Part shown: in pieces, positions 25,882-34,533 of the stretch
How the letters are laid out: every line of letters starts with the position of its first letter
How positions within the stretch are numbered: the first letter of the stretch is position 1
Translations under genes and position numbers: made by a program
Assembly (NCBI GenBank): GCA_902506565.1
Contig: LR732703.1
Span: 4,238,401 to 4,296,782 of the forward strand
Source of the DNA: Burkholderiales bacterium 8X
GTDB taxonomy: Bacteria; Pseudomonadota; Gammaproteobacteria; Burkholderiales; Burkholderiaceae_C
Length of the DNA stretch: 58,382 nt
Direction: 5' to 3'
The notes under the pieces: model-generated
Databases searched by the model: none
Told to the model about the DNA's origin: nothing
Seen by the model: only the letters and a program-made list of their open reading frames with translations

Positions 25882-26667
25882 TCATGCGCCGTGGCACTTC
25901 TTGAACTTCTTGCCGCTGCCACAGGGGCAGAGGTCGTTGCGCCCCGGCGAGGGCTCCTTGCGAATGGTTTCGACGCGGGGGCCGAGGCTGCGCCAGAGTT
26001 GGCGCAGGTCGTACACCGCCCAGATGGCGGCGCCGAAGTCGTCGATGCGCTGCTGGCTCACGCTCGGCGGGCCGTCTTCCTCGTACATCGAGACGGCCGG
26101 CTTGCCGGTGTCGTCTTCGGTCAGCGTCACGATCGCATCGAGCGCCTGGTCCAGCATCTCGGCGGCTTCGCGGTCGCGCGGCGCGGTCCATTCGTCCGGC
26201 CAGTTCTCGACCGCGAACATGAAGCCGAGCGCCCAGACCTGGGCGAAGGACGGAATGTCCTCGCCTTCCATCGACGCGCGTTCTTCCTCGGGCAGGGCCG
26301 CGATCGCACCGCGGGTATCGAGCACCTCGGGTTGCCAGGTGCGCTCGTCGTCGAGCGACTGCACATCGGCATCGAGGCCCGTCTCCATCTCGCGCCAGCG
26401 ACGCTTCCAGCGCCAGACGAATTCCATGTTTTCGACCGGCACGAACTTCTCGCCGAGCAGCACCGGCCAGTATTCGGCCGGCTCGATCGGCCGGCGCGTG
26501 CAGACCAGCGCGGCCATGAAGCCGTCGCAGAACTCCCACTGAGGCGTTTCCTCGTCCTGCTCGCGCATCGCGTCGAGCGCCTGGTCGAGCGCGTCGAAGT
26601 CTTCGGGGCCGAGCGGGGCGTCGGTGGCGGTGGCGGCGGCAGCTGCCGGGGGTGCTGGAGCGGTCAT
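25882..26667 (-). CDS. YecA/UPF0149-family protein with SEC-C zinc motif
   Basis: A 261-residue protein with an Ala/Pro-rich start, a UPF0149 (YgfB/YecA) helical domain (about residues 25-190, with WEFCDGFMAALVC and ALGFMFAVENWPDEW) and a C-terminal SEC-C motif CPCGSGKKFKKCHG that binds zinc as in SecA. YecA of E. coli has been linked to SecA and nascent chains; whether that holds here is unknown. No clear SD precedes the ATG at 26667. It is divergent from the glutamate-synthase-like gene. Confidence 0.85.
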   Translation of the reverse strand: MTAPAPPAAAAATATDAPLGPEDFDALDQALDAMREQDEETPQWEFCDGFMAALVCTRRPIEPAEYWPVLLGEKFVPVENMEFVWRWKRRWREMETGLDADVQSLDDERTWQPEVLDTRGAIAALPEEERASMEGEDIPSFAQVWALGFMFAVENWPDEWTAPRDREAAEMLDQALDAIVTLTEDDTGKPAVSMYEEDGPPSVSQQRIDDFGAAIWAVYDLRQLWRSLGPRVETIRKEPSPGRNDLCPCGSGKKFKKCHGA

Positions 26668-26768
26668 CGGTGGAGGAGGTCGTCGAAAAGGGGCTTGGGA
26701 AGGCCTGGAAGACAGCCCTCTATGATGCAGCAACACCCCTGGAGCCGCCGATTCCGATACCCGTTCGC

Positions 26769-28403
26769 ATGTTGTCGCCGTTCGCGGCCCGCTACACCGC
26801 CTTCGCCGCCTGCGTGGCCGGTTTCGTCGCCGCTGCAGCCTGGGCAGCCGCTTCGCCTCTCGCCTGGAGCGCCTGGCCGGCCTGGCTGATGCTCGTCCTG
26901 TTCGCGGTGCTCGCCGGCATCGGACTGCACGACCTGCGGCAAAGCCGGCATGCGATCCTGCGCAACTACCCGGTCATCGGGCACCTGCGCTTCCTGCTCG
27001 AATTCATCCGGCCGGAGATCCGGCAATATTTCATCGAGAGCGATTCGGAAGCGGCGCCGTTCTCGCGGGCGCAGCGTTCGCTCGTGTACCAGCGCAGCAA
27101 GGGCGAGCCCGACAACCGGCCCTTCGGCACGCAACTCGACGTGACGTTCGCCGGCTACGAATGGATCAACCATTCGATGCAGCCGACGCAACTGGCCGAC
27201 CACGACTTCCGCATCACCATCGGCCCCGACTGCGCGCAGCCCTACCGATCGAGCGTCTTCAACATCTCGGCGATGAGCTTCGGCGCGCTGTCGGCCAACG
27301 CGATCCTGGCGCTCAACCGGGGCGCCCAGATGGGCGGCTTCGCGCACGACACCGGCGAGGGCTCGATCTCGCAGCATCACCGGGTCCACGGCGGCGACCT
27401 GATCTGGGAAATCGGCTCCGGCTACTTCGGATGCCGCAACGACGACGGCAGCTTCAGCGAGCAACGCTTCATCGCCAATGCGCGCGATCCGCAGGTCCGC
27501 ATGATCGAGCTCAAGCTGAGCCAGGGCGCCAAGCCGGGCCACGGCGGCGTGCTGCCGGCGCCCAAGGTCACGCCCGAAATCGCCGCGGCGCGGGGCGTGC
27601 CGGTGGGGGTCGATTGCATCTCGCCCTCGTCGCACAGCGCGTTCTCGACGCCGATCGAGATGATGCATTTCGTGGCCCGCCTGCGCGAACTGTCGGGTGG
27701 CAAGCCGACCGGCTTCAAGTTCTGCCTCGGCCATCCTTGGGAATGGTTCGGCATCGTGAAGGCGATGCAGGCGACCGGCATCACGCCGGACTTCATCGTG
27801 GTCGACGGCGCCGAGGGCGGCACCGGCGCGGCGCCGGTCGAATTCATCGACCACGTGGGCGCGCCTTTGCAAGAGGGCCTGCTGCTGGTGCACAACACCC
27901 TGATCGGCGTCGGCCTGCGCGAACGCATCAGCCTCGGCTGCGCTGGCAAGGTGATCACCGCCTTCGATCTGGCCCGGATGATGGCGCTCGGCGCCGACTG
28001 GTGCAATGCGGGCCGCGGATTCATGATGGCGCTCGGCTGCATCCAGGCGCAGACCTGCCACACCGGCAACTGCCCCACCGGCGTGACCACGCAGGATCCG
28101 CTCCGCCAGCAGGCGCTGGTGGTGCCGACCAAGGCCGAGCGGGTGCGCAACTTCCATCGCAGCACGCTTCATGCCCTGAAGGAACTGGTGCAGGCGGCAG
28201 GGCTCGCCCACCCGCGCCAGATCACGGCCCACCACATCGTGCGGCGCATCTCCGATACCGAGGTGCGGCTCCTGAGCAACCTGGTCATGCAAGTGGCGCC
28301 GGGCGCGCTGCTCGGGCCGCTGGACGAGCAGCACAACGTGTTCCGCACGTACTGGCCGCGATCGAGTGCGCACAGCTTCCAGCCGCTCGCCATGGCGCCA
28401 TGA
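26769..28403 (+). CDS. Membrane-anchored FMN-binding glutamate synthase family protein
   Basis: A 544-residue protein with two N-terminal hydrophobic spans (about residues 8-60) followed by the glutamate synthase FMN/TIM-barrel domain. Typical segments: SSVFNISAMSFGALS, GGFAHDTGEGSIS, KPGHGGVLP, VDGAEGGTGAAP and the iron-sulphur cysteines in CIQAQTCHTGNCPTGV. It lacks the glutaminase domain of GltB, so it is not the housekeeping enzyme; its reaction is unknown. The ATG 26769 was chosen because the hydrophobic segment begins right after it. The next gene follows by 13 bp. Confidence 0.88.
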   Translation: MLSPFAARYTAFAACVAGFVAAAAWAAASPLAWSAWPAWLMLVLFAVLAGIGLHDLRQSRHAILRNYPVIGHLRFLLEFIRPEIRQYFIESDSEAAPFSRAQRSLVYQRSKGEPDNRPFGTQLDVTFAGYEWINHSMQPTQLADHDFRITIGPDCAQPYRSSVFNISAMSFGALSANAILALNRGAQMGGFAHDTGEGSISQHHRVHGGDLIWEIGSGYFGCRNDDGSFSEQRFIANARDPQVRMIELKLSQGAKPGHGGVLPAPKVTPEIAAARGVPVGVDCISPSSHSAFSTPIEMMHFVARLRELSGGKPTGFKFCLGHPWEWFGIVKAMQATGITPDFIVVDGAEGGTGAAPVEFIDHVGAPLQEGLLLVHNTLIGVGLRERISLGCAGKVITAFDLARMMALGADWCNAGRGFMMALGCIQAQTCHTGNCPTGVTTQDPLRQQALVVPTKAERVRNFHRSTLHALKELVQAAGLAHPRQITAHHIVRRISDTEVRLLSNLVMQVAPGALLGPLDEQHNVFRTYWPRSSAHSFQPLAMAP

Positions 28404-28416
28404 GGCGGAGGCCCCG

Positions 28417-29319
28417 ATGACACCCGGCCCGCGCGGCGGCGGATTGCGGCGCGTTCTGGGCAAGCGCAAGGGCGTCGCGTCCGCGCCCGCGCCGCTCGAC
28501 AGCGCCGAGGCGCCGCTGGAGCCCGGCGACTATGCCGGGTTCCTGCGAAGCAGGCTGCCCCAGCAGGATCGCCTGGTCGCGAGCCATCGCATCGGCAGCG
28601 AACGGGTCTGGCTCAAGAAGGCCGGGCCTCGCCACGGCAGTCTGCGCTACCACCTGCTGGCCGCCATCTCGGGCGTGCTGCGGCTCGACGTGCTGGCCCC
28701 GGTACCCAATCCCGGCGGCAATGCCGCCATCGCGATCGAAGCCCGGCGTCTGCGCGCGCTGGCGTCGGTCGGGCTGCGGGTGCCGGCGGTGCTGGCGCAG
28801 CAACCCGACGGGCTCTTGATTTCGGACCTGGGCGAAAGCGGCAGGCCGGCCGTGGTGCTGCAGGAACGGCTCGACCAGGCCGCGGCGATCGGCCCGGCCG
28901 CGCTGCTCACGACCTGGCACGAGGGCCTGGCCGCCATCGCGGCGGTGCATGCCCGCCAGGCCTACCTGAGCCAGGCCTTCGATCGCAACCTGGTGCAATG
29001 CCCCGACGGCGTCATCGGCTACATCGACTTCGAGGACGACCCGGGCGAGGCCCTGCCGCTGGCCGAATGCCAGGCGCGGGATTGGCTCAGCTACCTTCAT
29101 TCGACCGCGATGCTGGTCGACGCCGCGTCGCCGCATGCCGCGGCCGAGCATTGGCACGCGGTGCTGGCGGACGCGAGCGACGAGGTGCGCGATCGGCTGC
29201 GGGTCGCCGCGGGCCGGATGCGATGGCTCCGGCACCTGCCGGCCGGCCGCCGATGGGGCCGGGACACGCAGCGGGTGCGGGCGGTGGCTCGGCTGCTGGG
29301 ACGCTGGTACGCGGCCTAG
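28417..29319 (+). CDS. Atypical protein-kinase-like (Bud32/WaaP-clan-like) protein
   Basis: A 300-residue protein with weak kinase-fold signals: a Lys-containing strand RVWLKKAG, a probable alpha-C Glu in AIEARRLRALASVG, LLISDLGE, then AYLSQAFDRNLV and GYIDFEDDPGE, which resemble the catalytic-loop Asn and metal-binding Asp. The catalytic Asp that should lie five residues before that Asn is Gln here. It may be a divergent lipopolysaccharide or small-molecule kinase, or an inactive one. GGCGGAGG precedes the ATG. It lies 13 bp after the glutamate-synthase-like gene. Confidence 0.55.
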   Translation: MTPGPRGGGLRRVLGKRKGVASAPAPLDSAEAPLEPGDYAGFLRSRLPQQDRLVASHRIGSERVWLKKAGPRHGSLRYHLLAAISGVLRLDVLAPVPNPGGNAAIAIEARRLRALASVGLRVPAVLAQQPDGLLISDLGESGRPAVVLQERLDQAAAIGPAALLTTWHEGLAAIAAVHARQAYLSQAFDRNLVQCPDGVIGYIDFEDDPGEALPLAECQARDWLSYLHSTAMLVDAASPHAAAEHWHAVLADASDEVRDRLRVAAGRMRWLRHLPAGRRWGRDTQRVRAVARLLGRWYAA

Positions 29320-29771
29320 CGACGGCCGGGGGCCGCATCCGGCCACGACCGCAAGACCCGGGCGCCCTGGACATCCAGGCGCTTGCGAAGCGCCAGCACC
29401 GCGCGGTCCTTGCTGAGCAACCAGGCTCCGTGGGCCACTGCGAGGTCGACGAACACCTGGTCGTCCGGATCGCTGCACCGGCAATTTGTGGCCCGGGGCG
29501 GCGTTGCCAGCAACGGAGCGGTTCGCAGGTCGAAGGCGGCCAGCACCTCGTCCGGCGAACGGTCGCTGCGATGCAAGTGTCGCGCGACCGCTGCGTAGCC
29601 CAGCACGCGGATCAGTTCGTCGCGCATGGCATGGGAGGCGATCCAGCGGATATCGCGTCGATCGAGCGCGTCGGCCAGCTCGCCGGCCGCCGGATCGCCG
29701 AATACCAGCAGGTCGAGCGCGATGTTGGTGTCGATGACGACGGCGCCGGGCGCGCGAGGCGATCCGCTCAC
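29316..29771 (-). CDS. PIN-domain protein, putative toxin-type RNase
   Basis: A 151-residue PIN-domain protein (VapC-like/COG1569 type). Acidic metal-binding residues appear in VVIDTNIALDLL, MRDELIRVL, DPDDQVFVDLAV and LLSKDRAVL. PIN proteins cleave RNA, often as toxins of type II toxin-antitoxin pairs. It starts with GTG at 29771, overlapping the TGA of the upstream gene (GTGA), so the two are coupled; that partner does not look like a known antitoxin. Its 3' end overlaps the kinase-like gene by four bases, convergently. Confidence 0.85.
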   Translation of the reverse strand: MSGSPRAPGAVVIDTNIALDLLVFGDPAAGELADALDRRDIRWIASHAMRDELIRVLGYAAVARHLHRSDRSPDEVLAAFDLRTAPLLATPPRATNCRCSDPDDQVFVDLAVAHGAWLLSKDRAVLALRKRLDVQGARVLRSWPDAAPGRR

Positions 29772-30325
29772 GGCGAGAGGAAACGCTGCAGCCCGTGCCG
29801 CAACCTCGTCCAGGCGCTGGTCCGGCCGGGATCGATGTTCTCGCGGCGCGCCGCCGCCAGTCCTGCAGAGAGCGCCGAAAGATGGGCGGGTGCCCGGCGC
29901 CAGATCGCTTCGACCGCCATGTCGCCGCCGACCCCGCCGCCGGGTATCACCCGGATCTCCTCGGCCCGCATCGCGCGCAGCAGCCGGGAGCGGGCATTGG
30001 CCACCTCCGGACCGCTTTGATGGTCGCCGAGCCGGTGGTTCAGCGTGATGTAGATGCTGTCGATCTGCGGCATCGTGCGAACCACGTGCGAAACCACCTC
30101 GAACAGCAGCAGCCGGCGCACCGATGACCGCCTGGCCGCCGAACTGTCGGCATACCGGAAGCCGCCGAGCCGAAGCTGCCGGGTTTCGGCGACATGCGCG
30201 ATGTCGTAGACCGTACCCACCGGCTCCTGTTCGTCCCACAGCCACATCGGCTCTCCGAGCGCATAGGGACCTCGGTCGGCGCCGGTGAGGGTAAGGGCGC
30301 CGTCGCGATCTGTGGGTTGGTCCAT
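29768..30325 (-). CDS. Unknown protein coupled to the PIN gene
   Basis: A 185-residue soluble protein of unknown family. It begins MDQPTDRDGALTLTGAD; the segment MWLWDEQEPVGTVYDIAHV and a conserved-looking stretch LLLFEVVSHVVRTMPQIDSI suggest a compact alpha/beta fold, and GGGVGGDM a glycine loop. I chose ATG 30325 over a TTG two codons earlier. It overlaps the PIN gene by four bases. It is too long and lacks an evident DNA-binding motif to be a standard antitoxin, so the pair is not called a toxin-antitoxin system. A 7-bp inverted repeat lies directly upstream. Confidence 0.5.
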   Translation of the reverse strand: MDQPTDRDGALTLTGADRGPYALGEPMWLWDEQEPVGTVYDIAHVAETRQLRLGGFRYADSSAARRSSVRRLLLFEVVSHVVRTMPQIDSIYITLNHRLGDHQSGPEVANARSRLLRAMRAEEIRVIPGGGVGGDMAVEAIWRRAPAHLSALSAGLAAARRENIDPGRTSAWTRLRHGLQRFLSP

Positions 30326-30330
30326 GACCA

Positions 30331-30362
30331 ACGCATCTTAGACACATCGATACACGATGCGT
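30331..30362. promoter_or_regulatory. Inverted repeat upstream of the PIN operon
   Basis: ACGCATC (30331-30337) is the exact reverse complement of GATGCGT (30356-30362), with 18 bases between. It sits just upstream of the 185-residue gene start. The right arm overlaps the 12-mer CGATACACGATG that recurs at 30721. The placement would suit an operator for an autoregulated operon; no regulator is identified. Confidence 0.4.
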
Positions 30363-30732
30363 GGCCTTGTTGCCCTCTATTCTTGGCCCTTGCCTGAGCG
30401 TTACCTATTGCTCAGTTGATCTTCAGTGTGACGACGAGCGGTTGGTGATCCGACGCGAAGGCCGGGCCCTCTGTTTCCTGGATGAAGGTCCGGACCCGGT
30501 CGCGATCGTTGAAGTCGAGGCCTTCCGCTGGACGGGTATTGGCTGGATGGAGCACCGCCGTGCCGCTGGCAAACCCTCGGTAGAAGGCGCGGTCGAGCAC
30601 CGAACCACAAACGATATTGGTGTCGACGTTGTAGTCGAGCAAGACGATGTCGGTCATTGGATCTTCTCCCTTTCGATGGGCCTCGTTTGTAGTCATCGAA
30701 AGGAGATCCGACCATCGCGCCGATACACGATG
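30348..30732. repeat. 12-bp direct repeat flanking a small gene
   Basis: CGATACACGATG occurs at 30348-30359 and again at 30721-30732 in the same orientation. The 361 bp between contain the 81-residue ORF and a less G+C-rich, T-rich stretch around 30360-30420. It could be a shared promoter or operator element, since each copy lies upstream of a minus-strand gene, or a target-site-like duplication around an inserted segment. No terminal inverted repeats are visible. Confidence 0.45.
30412..30657 (-). CDS. 81-residue ORF resembling the C-terminus of an EEP nuclease
   Basis: A short ORF with a strong AGGGAGAAG ribosome site before ATG 30657. Its sequence GSVLDRAFYRGF and the ending FASDHQPLVVTLKI resemble the last part of endonuclease/exonuclease/phosphatase (EEP) proteins, where a SDH motif carries the catalytic Asp and His. 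The N-terminal three quarters of such an enzyme, with the other catalytic residues, are absent. It may be a truncated remnant or a genuine small protein; the good SD argues for translation. It lies between two copies of a 12-bp direct repeat. Confidence 0.5.
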   Translation of the reverse strand: MTDIVLLDYNVDTNIVCGSVLDRAFYRGFASGTAVLHPANTRPAEGLDFNDRDRVRTFIQETEGPAFASDHQPLVVTLKIN

Positions 30733-30775
30733 GCGATCGACCCATGCGGCGCCGGCGGTGCGGCGCAGCGGCCTG

Positions 30776-32068
30776 CTAGGTCGTGCCGCGTTGCCGTGCG
30801 GAGCCGGCCACCATGTCGAAGCGGAACAGCCGGCATTCGATCGGGCCGTTCCACATCGGAACGCGGCGCGATTCCTTCAGCCGCATCTTCTTGGGCAGTT
30901 GCAGGTCGGGCGTCAGCACCCAGGCGGTCCAGCCGCTGAAGTTCTTCTTCCAGTGGCTGGCGAGCTGCGCGAAGAACTCGCCGCCGTCCTCGGTCTTCGC
31001 CTCTTCACGGCCGCCGCGCGGCGAGGCCACGGGGGCGTCGGCTGCCGACCTTCCGCGGGCGACGCCGCCGACCTCGATGCGCTCGCCATAGGGCGGGTTG
31101 AGCACGATCACGCCGGCTTCGGCCGGCGGCATGCGCTGCAGCGCATCGCCGCCCCTGAACTGGATCGCGTCCGCGACGCCGGCCCGCTCGGCGTTGCGCT
31201 CGGCGAAGTCGACCATGCGGTGCGAGACATCGGAGCCGAAGATCGCCGGTGCCGACCGCGTCTCGAGATCGCCGTCGCCACCGGCATCGCCGCGAGCCAT
31301 GCCGCCTTCCGCCTTCAACGCCGCCCACACATGCGACTGGAACGGCAGCAGCTTCTCGAACCCGAAGCGCCGGAGCGACCCGGCGGCGATGCCGCGCGCG
31401 ATCTGCGCCGCCTCGATCGCGATGGTGCCGCTGCCGCAGCACGGGTCGTAGAGCGGCTGGTCCGCGACCTCGCCGGTCTCCGGATTCCACCAGCCGCTGG
31501 CGGCCAGCATGGCTGCGGCGAGGGTCTCCTTGAGCGGCGCATCGCCCTTGTCCTGCCGCCAGCCGCGCTTGAAGAGCGGCTCGCCGGAGGTATCGATGTA
31601 GAGCGTGCAGGTGTCGGTGGTGAGGTGCGCGAAGACCCGCGAATCCGGATGCTGGGTCTCGATGCTCGGACGCACGCCGCCGGCCTTGGCGCGGAACCGA
31701 TCCGCAATTGCGTCCTTGATTCGCAAGGTCGCGAAGTTGAGGCTTTGCAGCGGGCTGTGCTGCGCCGTGGTCTCGATCTTGAAGGTCTGCCGCGGCGTGA
31801 ACCAGATCTCCCAGGCCACGCCGCTCGCGATCGCATAGAGGTCGTTCTCGCTCCGGTAGGGCGCGTGGGCCAGCTCGACCAATACCCGCTGCGCGAGCCG
31901 GCTGTGCAGGTTGAGCTTCATCGCGTCGCGCCAGCTGGCACGGGCGCGCACGCCGCCGCGCATCGCCACCAGATCCTGGCCGACCAGGCCGGTGATGGCA
32001 TGCACCTCTTGCGCGAGGAAATCCTCGACACCGGCTGCGCAAGGCAGGAAAAGCCGCAGGTCGCTCAT
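30776..32068 (-). CDS. rlmL: THUMP-domain class I rRNA methyltransferase (RlmL N-terminal type)
   Basis: A 430-residue methyltransferase. The N-terminal THUMP domain (about 50-160) binds RNA and the Rossmann-fold domain carries DPCCGSGTIAIEAA for SAM and VLNPPYGERI as catalytic motif IV. It matches the first half of E. coli RlmL, which makes m2G2445 in 23S rRNA; the second RlmK-like half is absent, as usual outside Gammaproteobacteria. A loop of about 25 residues rich in Gly/Asp (GGVARGRSAADAP region) follows motif IV. Its start is four bases after the rpoN stop, so they are probably co-transcribed. Confidence 0.88.
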   Translation of the reverse strand: MSDLRLFLPCAAGVEDFLAQEVHAITGLVGQDLVAMRGGVRARASWRDAMKLNLHSRLAQRVLVELAHAPYRSENDLYAIASGVAWEIWFTPRQTFKIETTAQHSPLQSLNFATLRIKDAIADRFRAKAGGVRPSIETQHPDSRVFAHLTTDTCTLYIDTSGEPLFKRGWRQDKGDAPLKETLAAAMLAASGWWNPETGEVADQPLYDPCCGSGTIAIEAAQIARGIAAGSLRRFGFEKLLPFQSHVWAALKAEGGMARGDAGGDGDLETRSAPAIFGSDVSHRMVDFAERNAERAGVADAIQFRGGDALQRMPPAEAGVIVLNPPYGERIEVGGVARGRSAADAPVASPRGGREEAKTEDGGEFFAQLASHWKKNFSGWTAWVLTPDLQLPKKMRLKESRRVPMWNGPIECRLFRFDMVAGSARQRGTT

Positions 32069-32072
32069 CGGG

Positions 32073-33662
32073 CTACAGAGCCTTTCGGAGGTTGGCCGGC
32101 GCGATGCGAAGCGCCTCGCGGTATTTGGCGACGGTGCGGCGGGCGCATTCGATGCCCTGCTCTTTCAGCATCTCGGAAAGCTGGCTGTCCGAAAGCGGCT
32201 TCTTCGCGTCCTCGGCCGAGACGAACTGCTTGATCAGCGCCCGCACCGCCGTGCTGGACGCATTGCCGCCGGTCTCGGTGCCGAGGGCCGAACCGAAGAA
32301 GTACTTCAGCTCGACCGTGCCGTAGGGCGTCGCCATGTACTTGGCGGTGGTGACCCGGCTGATGGTCGATTCGTGCAGCCCGAGCTCGTCCGCGATCTCG
32401 CGCAGCACCAGCGGCCGCATCGCGAGTTCGCCATGCACGAAGTAGCTTTTCTGCCGCTCGACGATCGCGTTCGAGACCCGCAGGATGGTGTCGAAGCGCT
32501 GCTGGATGTTCTTGATGAACCAGCGCGCCTCCTGCAGTCGCTGCGACAGGGCCTGGCTGCCCTCGCCCTTGTGCTGCTTGAGCGCGCCGGCGTAGATGTC
32601 GTGTACCCGCAGCCGCGGCATGACCTCGGGATTGAGCATCACGCGGAACTTGGCGCTGGTGCCGTTGCCGTTGCCCACGCGGGTCACGATCACGTCCGGA
32701 ACCACCACGTTGCGCTCGACGTCGACGAAGCGACGGCCGGGCTTGGGCTCCAGGCGCGCGATCAGCTGCAGCGCCGAGCGAACCAGCTCCTCGTTGCTGC
32801 GGGTGAGCGTGGCGAGGCGCTTGAAGTCGCGCCGGGCCAGGAGCTCCATCGGCTGCTTGCAGATCGCGATGGCGACCTTGCGAACCTGGGCTTCGTCCTC
32901 GCCGTCGTCCTCGTGGGCCAGCGCGCGCAACTGGATGGTGAGGCACTCGCCGAGGTTGCGGGCGCCCACGCCGAGCGGCTCCAGGCTTTGCAAGAGGCCG
33001 AGCGCCACCTGGAAGTGATGCACCAGTTCGTCGAACTCGTCGTTGTCGGCGCCGGCGAGGCCGGAGGCCAGCGCGGGCAGCGAGTCCTCGAGGTAGCCGT
33101 CGTCGTTGAGCGATTCGATCAGGAAGCGCAGCGCGGCCCGGTCGCCCTCGCCCAGCCGCAGCGACAGGGCCTGGCGATGCAGGAAGGCCTGCAGCGACTC
33201 CTGGCTACGGGCCAGCTCGGTCGCATCGGTCCGCTCGTCGCCGAGGTTGTTGGCGCGGGCGGGTGCGTCGCTGCCCCACTCGCTGTCGTCCGGCGCGACA
33301 TCGACGCTGCCGTCGCCTTCCCAGTCGGGCGAGCCGTCGCTTTCGTCCGAGGACGTGGGCGCCTCGGCGTCCGACGTGGTGCTGGCGGCGGCTTCCGACG
33401 GTGCCAGCGAAGTCGGTGCGAACTCGGCCTCGAGCTCTGCCGAGCGATCGTCCTCGCGCACCGGCGCATCCGCGGCATCGACGCCGAATTCCTCGCGCGG
33501 TGCCTCGTCCATCACGCGGTCGAGGAACGGGTTCTCGTCGAGCATCTGCTCGACCTCCTGGCTTAACTCCAGCGTCGACAGCTGCAGCAGCCGGATCGAT
33601 TGCTGCAGCTGCGGCGTGAGCGCGAGGTGCTGCGAGACCCGAAGGGAGAGGCCCTGCTTCAC
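32073..33662 (-). CDS. rpoN: RNA polymerase sigma-54 factor
   Basis: A 529-residue alternative sigma factor that directs transcription from -24/-12 promoters with enhancer-binding activators. Region I is the glutamine/leucine-rich LTPQLQQSIRLLQLSTLEL; region II is long and acidic (about 65-150); the core-binding domain and helix-turn-helix follow (LHESTISRVTTAKYM). The RpoN box ARRTVAKYREAL lies near the C-terminus. It follows lptB by 70 bp, an arrangement common in proteobacteria. Confidence 0.97.
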   Translation of the reverse strand: MKQGLSLRVSQHLALTPQLQQSIRLLQLSTLELSQEVEQMLDENPFLDRVMDEAPREEFGVDAADAPVREDDRSAELEAEFAPTSLAPSEAAASTTSDAEAPTSSDESDGSPDWEGDGSVDVAPDDSEWGSDAPARANNLGDERTDATELARSQESLQAFLHRQALSLRLGEGDRAALRFLIESLNDDGYLEDSLPALASGLAGADNDEFDELVHHFQVALGLLQSLEPLGVGARNLGECLTIQLRALAHEDDGEDEAQVRKVAIAICKQPMELLARRDFKRLATLTRSNEELVRSALQLIARLEPKPGRRFVDVERNVVVPDVIVTRVGNGNGTSAKFRVMLNPEVMPRLRVHDIYAGALKQHKGEGSQALSQRLQEARWFIKNIQQRFDTILRVSNAIVERQKSYFVHGELAMRPLVLREIADELGLHESTISRVTTAKYMATPYGTVELKYFFGSALGTETGGNASSTAVRALIKQFVSAEDAKKPLSDSQLSEMLKEQGIECARRTVAKYREALRIAPANLRKAL

Positions 33663-33732
33663 CCGCGGCCTCCGAAGGCGAGCGGCCGATCGTTCCGGGC
33701 CGCGGCCCGGGTGCGATGGACGGCGTGCATGG

Positions 33733-34533
33733 CTACATCCGGAAGTGCTCGCCCAGGTAGACGCGACGGACTTCGGCGTTGTCGACGATCTCCGATGGCG
33801 TTCCCTGGGCCAGCACCTGGCCGTCGCTGATGATGAAGGCGTGGTCGCAGATGCCCAGCGTCTCGCGCACGTTGTGGTCCGTGATGAGCACGCCGATGCC
33901 GCGTTCCTTCAGGAAATTGATGATGCGCTGGATCTCGATGACCGCGATCGGATCGATGCCGGCGAAGGGCTCGTCGAGCAGGATGAATTGCGGCTGGGTC
34001 GCCAGGGCTCGGGCGATCTCGACCCGGCGCCTCTCGCCGCCCGACAAAGCGAGCGCCGGCGAATCGCGCAGGTGATCGACCCGGAGGTCGTGCAGCAATT
34101 CGTCGAGCCGTTCCTTGATGCGCACCTTGGAAAGCGGCTGGGCCCGGCCGTCGGCGTCGGATTCGCGCTGCAGCTCGAGCACGGCCCGCACGTTTTCCTC
34201 GACCGTGAGCTTGCGGAAGATCGACGCTTCCTGCGGCAGATAACTGAGGCCACGGCGTGCGCGGCGGTGGATCGGCATGTGCGCGATCGGCTCGCCGTCG
34301 ATGGTGATGTCGCCTGCATCGGCCCGCACCAGGCCGACGATCATGTAGAACGATGTCGTCTTGCCGGCGCCGTTCGGGCCCAGCAACCCGACGACTTCGC
34401 CCTTCTGCACCGAAAGCGAGACGTCCTTGACGACTTTCCGGCTGCCGTACGACTTCTGCAGGCCACGGGCTTCCAGGCGGCTCCGTCCGGCCCCTGCTTC
34501 GGTCGCGCTGCTCGCGCCCGCGACTTCGATCAC
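33733..34533 (-). CDS. lptB: LPS export ABC transporter ATP-binding protein LptB
   Basis: A 266-residue cytoplasmic ATPase of the LptBFGC complex that drives lipopolysaccharide to the outer membrane. Walker A GPNGAGKTTSFYMIVG, Q-loop LPQEASIFRKL, signature LSGGERRRVEIARAL, Walker B FILLDEPFAGIDP and switch His in LITDHNV are intact. About 20 residues precede the conserved domain. Its ATG overlaps the lptA TGA (ATGA). Confidence 0.96.
   Translation of the reverse strand: MIEVAGASSATEAGAGRSRLEARGLQKSYGSRKVVKDVSLSVQKGEVVGLLGPNGAGKTTSFYMIVGLVRADAGDITIDGEPIAHMPIHRRARRGLSYLPQEASIFRKLTVEENVRAVLELQRESDADGRAQPLSKVRIKERLDELLHDLRVDHLRDSPALALSGGERRRVEIARALATQPQFILLDEPFAGIDPIAVIEIQRIINFLKERGIGVLITDHNVRETLGICDHAFIISDGQVLAQGTPSEIVDNAEVRRVYLGEHFRM

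Noticed and set aside
29316..30325. Classical type II toxin-antitoxin pair
   Set aside because: The PIN gene is toxin-like, but the upstream partner has neither antitoxin size nor a DNA-binding motif.
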